This document shows positions 24,101 through 37,011 of a DNA stretch of 64,000 nt, piece by piece. Every line of letters starts with the position of its first letter. The stretch's first letter is position 1. Source of the DNA: Periplaneta americana. Taxonomy: Eukaryota > Arthropoda > Insecta > Blattodea > Blattidae. The stretch lies in assembly GCF_040183065.1 (NCBI RefSeq), contig NC_091124.1, forward strand, positions 67,801,501-67,865,500, given 5' to 3'. Under the pieces are notes generated by a model, which was not told the DNA's origin, ran no database searches, and worked only from the letters and a program-made list of their open reading frames with translations. The position numbers were made by a program, and so were the translations under genes.

Positions 24101-27100
24101 CATTTTAATATTATCCTTCCATCTACGTCTCGGCCTTCCCAAAGGTCTTTTTCCCTCCGGTCTCCCAGCTAACTATATGCATTTTTGGATTCGCCCATAC
24201 ATGCTATATGCCCTACCCATCTCAAATGTCTGGATTTAATGTTCCTAATTATGTCAGGTGAAGTATACAATGCATGCAGTTTTGCATTGTGTAACTTTCT
24301 CCATTCTTCTGTAACTTCATCCCTCTTAGCCTCAAATATTTTCCTAAGAACCTTATTCTCAAACACCCTTAATCTCTGTTCCACCATACTGAACTATTCC
24401 AAGTTGGATGGAAGCGAGACATTCGCTTTCAATCAAGAGTTGACATCCGAAGAGCTTTAAATTGATCAGTGAGAGAGATATCCAGAAATGCTGCTGCAGA
24501 TGAAGTCCGCCGACTTTCAAGAATTTGGCAGCATATTGTTGATATGGCAGGGGACTAAGTATGTAATGTCAAAAGTAACCTAAATAAATTTAGTGTGAAA
24601 CAGTAACTATGTTGTCATTACTTTTCGAATGCCCTAGTAATAATGCAAGTAAGTATTGTCAATAGGATCTGATTTTTAGTACAACTTTTATTTGGAACTC
24701 TGACAAATTATTTATTGCGGTTTAGTTGTAGTTAATGGGTATTATGCAATATAACTTTTCAGAAATGACCTTGTCATGAAAAAAAAAAAACGGACTTAAG
24801 GTACGCATTGCTTTTTGAATACAGTCAGATTTCTTATCGAATTTATGGGATCATAATGATGCTAAAAGACATCTCCACATAATATTTTGTATTTTTAATC
24901 ATTTTGGTGGATGCTCGAACTTCTGATAGAAGTAATATAATAGATGAAATTGCACTACTAAAGTACCTAATATTAAAATGACAACATTATTTGCACTTTA
25001 TTATAGATTTTTCCCATTCAGAAGGTCAGCATGATCTCCACTATTTTCATGACACAAAATAATTCTCTCCATGTCCTGTGCAAAATTTTATGGAGTCACT
25101 TGTCAATTTGTGTAGGTGCAATGTTTGGAGATTATTTTTTGTGCGTATTTTGACCATAGCTTTTTGGGCAAGATTATGAATAACTGCGTAACCACTTCTT
25201 TTCACCCTTTTTTGCCTACTTATTGCTACTTTATCCTCTTTTTCCTCTAATACAAGTGCTGTAATTTCCAATTCACTATTACGAAAATTAGCAAACATTT
25301 TATCCTGTCTGGCAAAGTCACAGTTTTGAAGTAGACTGGCGAAACTTCAGAGTTGCGCTAGTGGCCTGAACACTGGTCCCGTACAAGTGTGGTTTCTAGG
25401 TGAATGGGCCAAGACACAGCCAGATGACAGCTGTGCTTCCCCTGGCATGGCCTCGTAATATGTGTCCCAGCCTTTATATGCAATTATGTTAACGAAATAT
25501 CCTTTATGGATTAAGTCGCACTCCCAGTAAAATAGGTACTCATATGTCGAAAATCACATATTACTTTCGTAATTTTTTTTCCAACGTTGTTCTGCTGGTT
25601 GGAGATATGAAATTCTAATAATAAAATAGTAAATTATTAAAGGTTTTGGTACCTATTTATTAAAATATTTTTACAGCAGAATTTTACTAGGAAATAGCAT
25701 ATCTTTACAAATAGGCCATGATAATATCTTTGAAAAATATTGGAGTGCAAGAGGTCAAATGACTTTATTATCAAATGCCTGGCATTAGAAAACAACAACA
25801 ACAAATCAAAGTTTTTGAGTTACGACACTATTTTACTGGGGGTGCGAATTATTCTGATTAAGATCAAAACTGTATGACTTGAGGCTTTCCCGGCGTTTGA
25901 TGTAGAATAACTCTTCTCGGGTTCTCAGCCAGGTGAGTTGGAGATTAGCTTCCAAGCTTTCGACGGCTAGCTCTGCCATCTTCTTCAGGGACGAAGTGAT
26001 GTGGGACCACGTCTAGCCGGTATATATGCAAAAGTAGGGCTTCCCGCTGCGGGCCAATCAGGAGCTAGTTCCTAGTCCCGACCGCCAGGCGCATTCTGGT
26101 TGGTGGACACGGCAGCCAATCAGGAGCTACTTGCTGGTCCCTACTGTCTGCCGTGTGCTGGTGGTCTAAGCATATTGATGGCAGGTTTCCATGCTGTACT
26201 CAGCTGTAGACCCCCGTCTCTGTTGAAATTATTGCCATCTAGCTGGATTTCGATGGCTTCCTTGATAACTAAGTCCCAGTAACCTGATGTCTTGTCCAAG
26301 ATGGTGGTGGCGCTGAAATCTATCTTGTGGCCAGTTTCTAGGCTGTGTTGGGCTACTGCAGACTTATCAGGATAATATAGTCTTATGCTGCGTTGGTGTT
26401 CCTTGCAGCGTTCCATAATAGTTCGTCCCGTCTGCCCGATGTAGCATTTCCCACACTCACAAGGTATTCTGTAGACACCAGGTGTCCTGAGACCAAGGTC
26501 GTCCTTAACTGGTCTCAGCAAGTTCTGGATCTTTGTGGGCAGCTTATGGATGGTTTTAATCCCGTATTTTCTTAGCATTCTGCTAATTTTGCCCGAGATG
26601 GGGCCGTAGAACGGGATATATGCCATGCCCTTTGTCTCCTCTTGTTCCTCGGCAGGTGGTTTGTCCGAAAAGGCCCTTCTGAGGGCCAAGCCGATTTCTC
26701 TGTTGCCGAAGTTGTTCTGTAGGAACGTCTTACGTAGGTGACAGATCTCAGAAGGGAGACTCTCTTTGTCCGAAATCCCTCTCGCCCTGTGTAGAAAAGT
26801 CGACAGGACCGTTCGTTTCTGTGCCGGATGGTGGTGGCTGTGTCCATTGAGATATGTTATGTTTTATTTAACGACGCTCGCAACTGCAGTGGTTATATCA
26901 GCGTCGCCGGATGTGCCGGAATTTTGTCCCGCAGGAGTTCTTTTACATGCCAGTAAATCTTCTGACATGAGGCTGTCACATTTAAGCACACTTAAATGCC
27001 ATCGACCTGGCCCGGGATCGAACCCGCAACCTTGGGCATAGAAGGCCAGCTCCATTGAGATATAGATCGGTATGAGTCGGTTTCCTGTATACTCTGTGAC

Positions 27101-30100
27101 CCAGTGTGCCATCTGACTTCCTGGAGATGAGAATGTCTAAGAAGGGGAGACATCCGTCTTTTTCCACCTCTTTCGTGAACTGGATGTTCGGGTGGATATT
27201 GTTCAGGTATTCTTGGAACTCCTGAAGTTTTTCTTCTCCATGAGGCCAGACGACCAAAGTGTCATCTACATACTGGGACTTAGTTATCAAGGAAGCCATC
27301 GAAATCCAGCTAGATGGCAATAATTTCAACAGAGACGGGGGTCTACAGCTGAGTACAGCATGGAAACCTGCCATCAATACGCTTAGACCACCAGCACACG
27401 GCAGACAGTCGGGACCAGCAAGTAGCTCCTGATTGGCTGCCGTGTCCACCAACCAGAATGCGCCTGGCGGTCGGGACTAGGAACTAGCTCCTGATTGACC
27501 CGCAGCGGGAAGCCCTACTTTTGCATATATACCGGCTAGACGTGGTCCCACATCACTTCGTCCCTGAAGAAGATGGCAGAGCTAGCCGTCGAAAGCTTGG
27601 AAGCTAATCTCCAACTCACCTGGCTGAGAACCCGAGAAGAGTTATTCAAGATCAAAACTCTTTCACAATAATTCTGTTTTGTTTTTTTAGAACTTTATGA
27701 GAAAATGGCAAATAATAGCTAAGCAAATAATTGACATTCATGTTACGTCATATTACAGGCCAACAATTGTCCCATCTGTCGAGCACCCTTTCGAGCATTG
27801 CTGCAGATCCGTGCACTTCAGAAGTCCTCTGCTGTTCCTCAAGGGGCCATCTTGCCTCCAGAGGTAACCAACGAGCTGGGACCTCAACAAGTTAGGCACA
27901 TTTATTAATATTTATATTTTAAGACTTTAATTAAACTGCCTTTTAAAGTCATAGTGTGATTAGAAGTAACTGGGCGTTTGGTAAAAGAAACTCATTAATG
28001 CATTAATTTCAAAATGACTTTGTGTCATAAGTTGTAATTTTATAACGCATATCTCTTCTCTCAACAGTTCTTTTATTGACCTTATTTCAAATATTATAAA
28101 TTAAAGCCTTAAAGTTGTTAACTGAACATTTTGTTTTATATTATAGTAGTGCAAATGTGATGGTGTAATATATTAGAAAAGTACATTTTTGCATGTATTA
28201 AAAAATTCAATAGGCTTTATTAAGGAACTTTTTTTCATAATAATTTATTAGTAGAAATGTAAAATTCAAATATCTAGTCAGTTTCAAAATAAAGGATGTT
28301 AACATTTTCAAGTTTATAGTAGTATGAAATCAAATTTCTACATTATGGGATCTATCTCATTGCTTTTCAGGATTACTGAATATAGTACCTGTTCTGTAAC
28401 ATAATTATCATTTTCAAATATTAATTTTATTAAGAAAAATAAATTTACATGCAAATTCCAATAAGTTACACTTTGTTCTTGAACTCAATTTTGATTTATG
28501 CTATTTTTGAGAAGAATAGAAAAAGACTTCCTTCAAAACATATTCGAACATATATTAGTTTGCGTTATGTAGATACGTTTTTCGATTCCCGGTTAGAGCA
28601 CAGGAATTTTTCCTTAAAGGGGATTATTCCTATGTTCGTCCATGGTCTGGAATTTAGGTTAAGTTTAGATTTAAGACCTCTCCTGGCACCACATTATCAT
28701 AATCATCATATCACACCATCGGGGTAATGTAACTCCGCCTTCCAGGCGCCCCAACCTCAGAAGTGGGTTAAAACTAAGCCATGGCCAGGAGAGAAGACCA
28801 GAAATGTCGAAAAGACAACCTGGTGGCATTGGATTAAAAAAAAATAATAATTTATTGTTGAAAGACATGAATGTTTGTTCATTGTCACTGTTATATGCTG
28901 CATTATTCTATTCACGGTTACCATGTTCATCCAGCGTCAAATTAATGGAGAAATAAATCTGGCTACAGGCTCAAGTCATTGATTTCGTTTTTATTGTTGA
29001 TAGTGATTGGAAGGAGTAGCCTCCTTTGGTTTTCATTTACTTATTTATGACACTTGACTGATTTTTTAAATTTAAATATCAACATGAGTTCTGTTATGAG
29101 GACTGCAGTTCAGTTTAGCATAACAGTTATAGTCATACTTAGTAAGCAAAATACAACAATTTGCCGAATTTTATTGTGGCAGGGGAGTTGTGAGAACATT
29201 CCAGCTGGCTATGAAGCAGTATCACTCATTGAGGCCTTGAATGGTCCTTGTCCAACTCGATGTGTACCTGCTGCACCCCCGTTGGATGTTGCTGAGACAC
29301 CAGACCAAGAAGTGGCTGTTCAGGCAGCAGAAGTTCTCAATAGGTCTGGAAACTTGATTTTTCTGTGGGTGGTTGAAGCACGTAATATAAATGTGCATGT
29401 GTATGTGACGGGCACTTGAGGCATGTGACAACAGAGTCTACACAGCATTAGAGTTCTGGTAAATGTGATTTAATTCATACTTATTAATACTATATCAACA
29501 GTTTTAGCAACATCTTTGCCTTTCTCTTTAAAATTCATTTGCTTTGTCTTAAATTAAATTTTGTATATTTAACATTACATAATAGCCATGTGTAATCTAT
29601 TAATTGTAGGTATTTTAATTCATTTCACGTTCAAAATATGTCGTGTAGTTCTTTTATTGTGTAAAGTTAAAAATACATACATTTTTTTGTCATTTGTATA
29701 TACATGTATCCCTCACATTTTATTAAAATTTTTCTTGCATTTTCTATGTATGGTGCAAAGCACATACTGCTTGATTATGAGGTCTTCGAGAGAAGGAGAC
29801 TTCAGCTATTTGGAACTCTCTATCACTGAGCAGTATGAATGACCCCAACATAGGAGTGAAGGTTCTGGAACTTATCAAGAATACAGAGCTAGAAGCATGA
29901 GGAGTTAAGAATTCTCAAAAATTCCCTTTTCTTACTATTATCACTACTACATCTATGTATGGAAAAATGGTTTAATAATTCTCCCTTTAACTTGTTTTTA
30001 TCGTACAAAAGTAGATTTGTGGCAGGAAATGCAGACATTTCAACGAAACCCTTACCCAATTTTAGGGTTTGAAGAGTAGTCTCGAAAAACCTTGTACATC

Positions 30101-33100
30101 ATCAGCCATTTTTGCGTAAAATTATTTCCTAAAACGCTGTTTCTTTTCCTCCAGTGACGAGTACTTGACTCTGCTTCATTTACCCATGCATCCCCATCTA
30201 GAAGTGACATTCTAGAGCATAACTCTCTTAATATTGCCCTCAGTATACCATGACTTGCAGACTACGTAGAACCGGGTGGTGGTGGTGGTGGTGGTGATGG
30301 TGGTGGAGGTGGTGGTGGTGGTGGTGGTGGTGGTGGTGGTGGTGGCGGTGGCGGTGGCGGTGGCGGCGGCGGTGTATTAGTGGAGCAGTGGTGAAAGTCT
30401 GATAGGGGAAATGGGAATACCCCACGAAAGCCTACCACCAAGCACTGTCTTTGTTCCCCTTAAATTTTACTAGAATCTGCCAGAATTCGAACTCAGATTA
30501 CCAGCGTGGAAAACTAACATTGTATCTGTTTCACTGGCAGAACAGCCTCTCAAATTTTTTGACTAATCAGGAGCCGGAATAACTGAAGAGATAACAATGT
30601 AGACTAGTATGTATGAGGGTGTTGATTAGAATCTGCATTATTCTACTGTTTTATTATTATTACTTTCTAGTGCTTCTGTTTTGTTTTTTACATGATCGTT
30701 ATATTGATATTGGATATTAGTTTAGCTTATGCTAACCTACAAGGCTCGGACCTTGGTGCACTGTAGAGATGGTGGTGGTGGTGGTGGTTTATTATTAGTG
30801 GAGCAGTGGTGAAAGTCTGATAGGGGAAATGGGAGTACCCCACGAAAGCCTACCACCAAGCACTGTCTTTGTTCCCCTTAAATTTTACTAGAATCTGCCA
30901 GAATTCGAACTCAGATTACCAGCGTGGAAAACCAACATTGTATCTGTTTCACTGGCAGAACAGCCTCTCAAATTTTTTGACTAATCAGGAGCCAGAATAA
31001 CTGAAGAGATAACAATGTAGACTAGTATGTATGAGGGTGTTGATTAGAATCTGCATTATTCTACTGTTTTATTATTATTACTTTCTAGTGCTTCTGTTTT
31101 GTTTTTTACATGATCGTTATATTGATATTGGATATTAGTTTAGCTTATGCTAACCTACAAGGCTCGGACTTTGGTGCACTGTAGAGATGTTAAAAAAAAA
31201 TCTTAATTTGAATAAAATGATATCAATATAGTAGTAACGCAAAAAATTGTGGAACAGTAGAAAATAATAAGTTAAATGGCGGAAAGAAATAATATTCGAC
31301 TTGTCTGTTTGGCTGTCCTGATTCATGGCAAACAATCTGAAATTAGTTGGTGGGAAGTTTGGAAACCTGATGAGAGCACTGTTTCGAAATTTTATTAAGA
31401 AAAAACAACTAACCATATACTACACCTATAACCTAGTTGTATTGAAGTCTGCTTTTCGAATCCTACAGTTCGGTACAGTACTGATTTCATTAAAATAATA
31501 AAATTGTGTTTCCTGTTGACTACGTACCTCCCATTGTTAATTTTCTTCCTTATCTCAGTGCTAATGTATTTTGATTTCACAAATTGGTGTTGGGGATTCA
31601 CTTTTTTGACAGGGAAGTGGAGATTTAATTCACATTGGGATTGAGTGTGTTCATTGTTTTGTGTTTGTGCTGTATTTTCTCAAACTGATCTTGTACCACA
31701 CTGCTGTATGACTGGAAAATTTTGCTGCTTGTAAATGTCTGGTGTTAGCACTCGCCCATTATTTTGAAGAATCTAATTCTTTCATTCATTTAGTGTTCTG
31801 TCCAAGGGCAGGTCTTTCACTGCAAACCCAGCATTCTCCAATCTTTCCTATTTTCTGCCTTCCTCTTTGTTTCCTCATATGAGCCATCCCAGGTCCTCTA
31901 GTTTTGCAGTTAGGCATGCTGACATTACACCAGAGTGGAGGGTCAGTATTGTTTGTAATAATTGTCCTCAAAATTTCGTTCTTATTTTCTGTTGCAGTTC
32001 CTAAAAAGTGCATTTTTTGTACGCGAATTAGCGTAATATGTGTGAGCATGGTTTCACATGATATCACGCACAATTTGTAAATTGTCTGACATGCACAAAA
32101 TATCTTTCCCTTTCCGTGTAGCTTCCTCCTTTACATACACACTCAGGGGAAAGAGAGAGAGATCACTTAGTGTGATTACTTAACAATGATGCCTTGCTGT
32201 TAATATAAAAATTACTCAACAAATGACGTAAGTATACGCCAAAGAAATTACGATATGGTACCTAACATAGCATTGGACTCTAAACCTTTAACACGCTCTC
32301 CTGTAGAATTTTGTCTGTAAGACAATATCAATCTCACTCCTTCAATTAATTAACTAATATGTAATAGAAAGTAGAGTTGTCTGATTATATTAATATACCA
32401 GTCAAGACGCTATTGTCGCACATTGGAAGCTTGTAAGTCGCTTAATTGTTACACGACAGCTCATGTTCTTTCAAAGCAAAATAACCTGCTGTATGCTAAC
32501 ATTGTTCACTTCGTCATTGATTTTATGAAACTTTCTGTGTGACAGTACAGAAAATAATTTTTCAGGAGGAACAAAAATTAATTAAACATCAGTAGGCCTA
32601 CACTGATCTTCGATGATGTCATTTATGTTCATCATATTCACCAACGTTTTCTACTGAATTACTTTATATACTGTATTAATTGATTTTTAATTCTTTTTTT
32701 CTTCCTCCTGAAAAATTATGTTGTGCACTGTTACATAGGAGGTTTCATAAAATCGACGACGACTTATTGGTTAAATACCTGAAATTTGAGGAGTCTGTTT
32801 GGTTAGAAAATAGTAATTATTCAACTTTAAAGTTATGAATTTATTTATGTTCAATATATTTCTTTTTCCATTCTTGATTAACTTTATAAACTACCAACAG
32901 TTTCCAACACTTAGCATTTCATTTCGTTTCGTTGTTGTGATGTGACATATAATTATGTGTTATTAATCTTGGCAGTTGGAATTAACTATAGTAGTATACA
33001 AGTTGTGATGTGCTTGAAGGTGGGTGACTGTGATTACTAGATTATGAAGTTATTGAGTTAGGGTGGGAACAAGTTAAGTGACGTTAAAAGTGAAATATAA

Positions 33101-36100
33101 TCAAACATAAATTAGAATAAGAACAGAAAGTGCTTAGGTAATGTAACATATAAAATAGAGCATTTTTTTCAGTTGCTAAAAATGAAATTGGACATTCTTT
33201 CAGAAACCGATGCAAGTACACATCTTCAGTGTTGTGTGATACAACTTCTCTTACAACTACTGTTATTACGATAGTGGAAGTGAAATTAATCGCAATATCG
33301 ATCATTGTCCATGTAATGAAAGTAAAGGCAGCAATGAGTGTGGAAATAAAATAAGTAAACTAATAATTAGTGATGATCCAATGTTTTGGGTAATGAACAA
33401 AGCAACGAGGGACTATTTCACCAGTCAAGAGGTGAAACAAAATTTGGAAGATTTAAGATTCAGCAAAAAAATAGGACGGTGATCGCTGGAAGTACTATAT
33501 ATACTACATCATTATTGATGTTAATTTTATTTTCTGTGTATCATTTCTTCGTTTTTACTACTTTAATTTGAATATTGATTATTCAGTTCTCTGTCTTTGT
33601 TTCGATTCAATTTTTATAGATTGTATTTATATTGAGAGGGCGGCAAAAATTTTAAATACAATCGTGTCCAGGACAGCAGTTATTCTGGATACACAGTAAT
33701 AATTACTGCATTTGTTTTAGTAAACATTTCGTTTTGCAATGAGTAAGACAGAATTTCCGTGATTTATAATATTTTTATTGTTTTCTTTTAGCATAAACTC
33801 TACAAAAGTTTTCTTTTTCAGGTCCAGCATTGAGAGAACTCCATCATCACTAAAACAGGTTTCCAGTCCTGAGGATTGCGAAGTAACTAAGAGTCCCAGA
33901 GACAGAGGGAATGGAAGTGCCTGTCATACTCCAGAGGTATTTCCCATTTCTATTCTGTATTGTTTAGTCAACTGTTCGAAGACAAATTTGAACCTCACAA
34001 GTGATACAAGAAGGCACCACGTATGAGGCAATTAGGCCAGGAGATAATGGGGTAGGGTGGCCAGTTCCTTTTCCCCTCCATTGCATACTGTACCTTGCTG
34101 ATTGGCTACATATTACACTAATCAGACTTCAGATGTATACAAACAGTTGTTCTTCCTCTGACACATATCATCAAGTGAGATGTACTGCCTGATAATAGTT
34201 GTAGACCTACATATCAGCCAGAATCTCACTCAGAGGGAAATATCTTCAGCTCTTGCAATGACTGTTGCTAAAAAGAAAGCTGAGAAAAAGGTGCATTCTG
34301 GATCAAATAAATTGAACCTTCCTCATGTCCTAGGACAAATAAGAGACCAGAATATTTCCAGAGTCGTTTTAATGAACATTTCTATATCGCACACCTAAAT
34401 GTACATAATGTTATTGATGTTCTTCTTTGCATTCAACATGAAAGTAGCTAAAAATAAATTTAATTGAAAGAAACGTGTTTGATGCTCCTTGTAAAGCCTT
34501 AAAGAAAAATAATCTCGGTTAATAAAATAATGGGAATTATTTTAAACTGAAAAACTAACACTTCTGGAGTATCTTAATGTTTCGTATCATTACAGCCCAA
34601 ACAAATCAGGTATAATGGTGGAACATTCTAAGGCTGTGTAAAGTTTTGAGTGAATTTCAGTCCCTGACGAGCCTTGCCTAAATATAAGGAATAAAACTAA
34701 CATTTTAAATTATATTAATTTTAATTTGTCACAACATTTTTAATTATGTAAATTTTAGCCTGTTCAAACATTTTTAATTATGTAAATTTTAGCTTAATTA
34801 AACATGTTTAATTATGTGAATTTTAATCTGTGATAACATTTTTAATCATATTAGAGTATCAATCACCCAAACAGTCCCAAGTCTGCACAAACTGAGAGGG
34901 AAAATGTCCCAAACATCTTATTATTGTCCCATACGTCCTATGAAAATCATCCCAAACGGTATGCATTTGGGTGTGGTTGTCCCAAATGTTGGCTGCTGGA
35001 ATAATAAAAACTTAGCATGTAATAATTGTGTGTTTAATGAGATCACTAATCTATTCTCAACTTCTATTTCGTTCTGTATTGGTCAATAAGTTAAACTCTA
35101 TTTGCAAATAATTGAATATCCTTTCATAACTTTGTTGCAGTTCCGTATGTCCGTCCTTCTGGCTCGAGAAGAAGAAAGCCACAAAGATCAAACAACAAAA
35201 TCACCTCTTTTGGTTCGGCATTGTAGCCGTCCCAATAGCCGAGATAAGAGTGCCCTCAGACCACGTGATACAGTTCGACTTGTTAATGAGAAGACTTCAG
35301 TGGACCATGATGAGGTAATGGATTAAATTAGTTGCCTTCCAAACTAATTCATCTCTGTAGAACAGCACATTCTTAGACAAACAGCTAAACCATCGGCTTT
35401 ACAAACCAGAAACCTGAATTCAAATCCCTGAAAGTTTAAACGCAATTTTTGATGACAAAGCTTATCTTGAGAGTAGTGAAAAATCCACAAACTATTAGGG
35501 GAAACACGGGAATTTTACTTGAAGCAAGTAAGGAGATAGGTTTGGAAATAAATCCCGAAAAAAACAAAGTACAGTATATGATTATGTCTCGTGACCAGAA
35601 TATTGTACGAAATGGAAATATAAAAATTGGAAATTTATCCTTTGAAAAGGTCGAAAAATTCAAGTACCTTTGAGCAAGAGTAACAAATATAAATGACATT
35701 CGAGAGAACATTAAAGCAGAATAAATATGGGAAATGCCTGTTATTATTCGGTTGAGTAGTTTTTGTTATTCATTCTGCTCTCAAAAAAGCTGAAATTTAG
35801 AATTTATAAGACAATTATATTACTGATTGTTTTGTATGATTATAAAACTTGGACTCTCACTTTGAGAGAGGAACTGAGGTTATGGGTGTTTGAGAATGAG
35901 GTGCTTAGGAAAATATTTGGCCTAAGAGGGATGAAGTTACAGGAGAATAGAGGAAGTTACACAATGCAGAACTGCACGTATTGTATTCTTTACCTAACAT
36001 AATTAGGAATATTAAATCCAGATGTATGAGATGGGCAAGGGATGTAGCACGTTTGAGTGAATCCAGAAATGCATATAGAGTGTTAGCACAGTCTAGTATA

Positions 36101-36938
36101 TGCAGTCACGAAGCTCAATGCGTAGTAAATGTGCATCCATAGATAGTTGCTAACCACTAGGATCGCTAATATTACCTCATTACAGACAATGCGAAATAGT
36201 ACCGGCACAGTCTATTGTTTCTAGCACCCTAACAACTCAAGCTTCGTGACTGTATATACTGGACTGTGGTGTTAGTTGGAAGACCTGAGAGAAAAAGATC
36301 TTTGGGAAGGCCGAGACGTAGATAATAATAAAATGGATTTGAGGGAGGTGAGATATGTTGTTGTTGTTTTCTAATGCCAGGTGTTTGACAATAAAGTCAT
36401 TTGACCTCTTGCACTCCAATATTTTTCAAAGATATTATCATGGTCGGCCACGGAAGGTGAGATATAATGGTAGAGACTGGATTAATCTTGCTCAGGATAG
36501 GGACCGATGGTGGACTTATGTGAGAGTGGCAATGAACCTCTGGGTTCCTTAAAAGCCATTTGTAAGTATAGTAAAACATCGTTTAACTGAACTTAATCGA
36601 AACCTAGCTTAGGTGGAGAAAAATACATATCATATTATTTGGGTCATAACACGCACTTTTTCTTAAAAAGTGCCATTGTGCGCCAAGCTGTAGCGAAATA
36701 GTGAATAATATGCTGGCTTATCATCAGATGCGTGCAATATATCATTGAAGATACACTTTCTTCACTCTCATTTGGACTTTTTCCCCGAAAATTGTGGTGC
36801 AGTTTCTGATGAACATGGAGAGCGCTTTCACCAGACAATTTCAACATTTGACAAGTGATACCAAGGTAAATGGAGTACATCTAGGTTAGCTGATTATTGC
36901 TGGTCTGTGGTGAGGGATGCTCCCGAGGTCCAGTATAG

Positions 36939-37011
<73 letters not shown>

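Larger units (their letters stand above)
25872..27647 (-). mobile_element. Penelope-like element with inverted terminal arms
   Basis: Flanked by a perfect 12-bp duplication AAGATCAAAACT (25860-25871 and 27648-27659). Arms of about 370 bases (25905-26276 and 27280-27645) are nearly perfect reverse complements. Between them, on the minus strand, are an RT segment with the catalytic [16 protein letters not shown] and [12 protein letters not shown]...[15 protein letters not shown], then (after a SINE insertion) a GIY-YIG endonuclease ([42 protein letters not shown]). The N-terminal RT part is missing. The arms hold TATA-like and GATTGG sequences and a hammerhead-like core, as expected of a Penelope pseudo-LTR. 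Confidence 0.88.
22180..27758. other. MGRN1 intron 6
   Basis: 5.6 kb. Bases 22180-23680 and 24640-25720 show no clear element. The intron holds a mariner-like element invaded by a LINE fragment (23682-24637), a short repeat (25723-25806) and a Penelope-like element with inverted arms (25872-27647). Confidence 0.55.
29344..33821. other. MGRN1 intron 8
   Basis: Contains a (GGT)n tract with a tandem duplication (30273-31190), a reverse-oriented family G repeat (about 31775-31885) and a foldback element (32513-32756). 29344-30270 and 32760-33820 hold nothing recognised. Confidence 0.55.
35451..36570 (+). mobile_element. RTE-like LINE, 5'-truncated copy 2 (itself invaded)
   Basis: Open frame 35449-35673 ([47 protein letters not shown]) and later [21 protein letters not shown] match the LINE at 39077-42267. 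The end GTTCCTTAAAAGCC is the family's 3' end. It carries many stops and two insertions: the 182-bp MITE at 36087-36268 and family H at 36356-36452. Confidence 0.88.

Noticed and set aside
28449-28727. 92-residue open frame in MGRN1 intron 7
   Set aside because: No resemblance to any family; overlaps a probable retroposon tail.
30240-30425. His-rich open reading frame on the minus strand
   Set aside because: Produced entirely by the GGT repeat.
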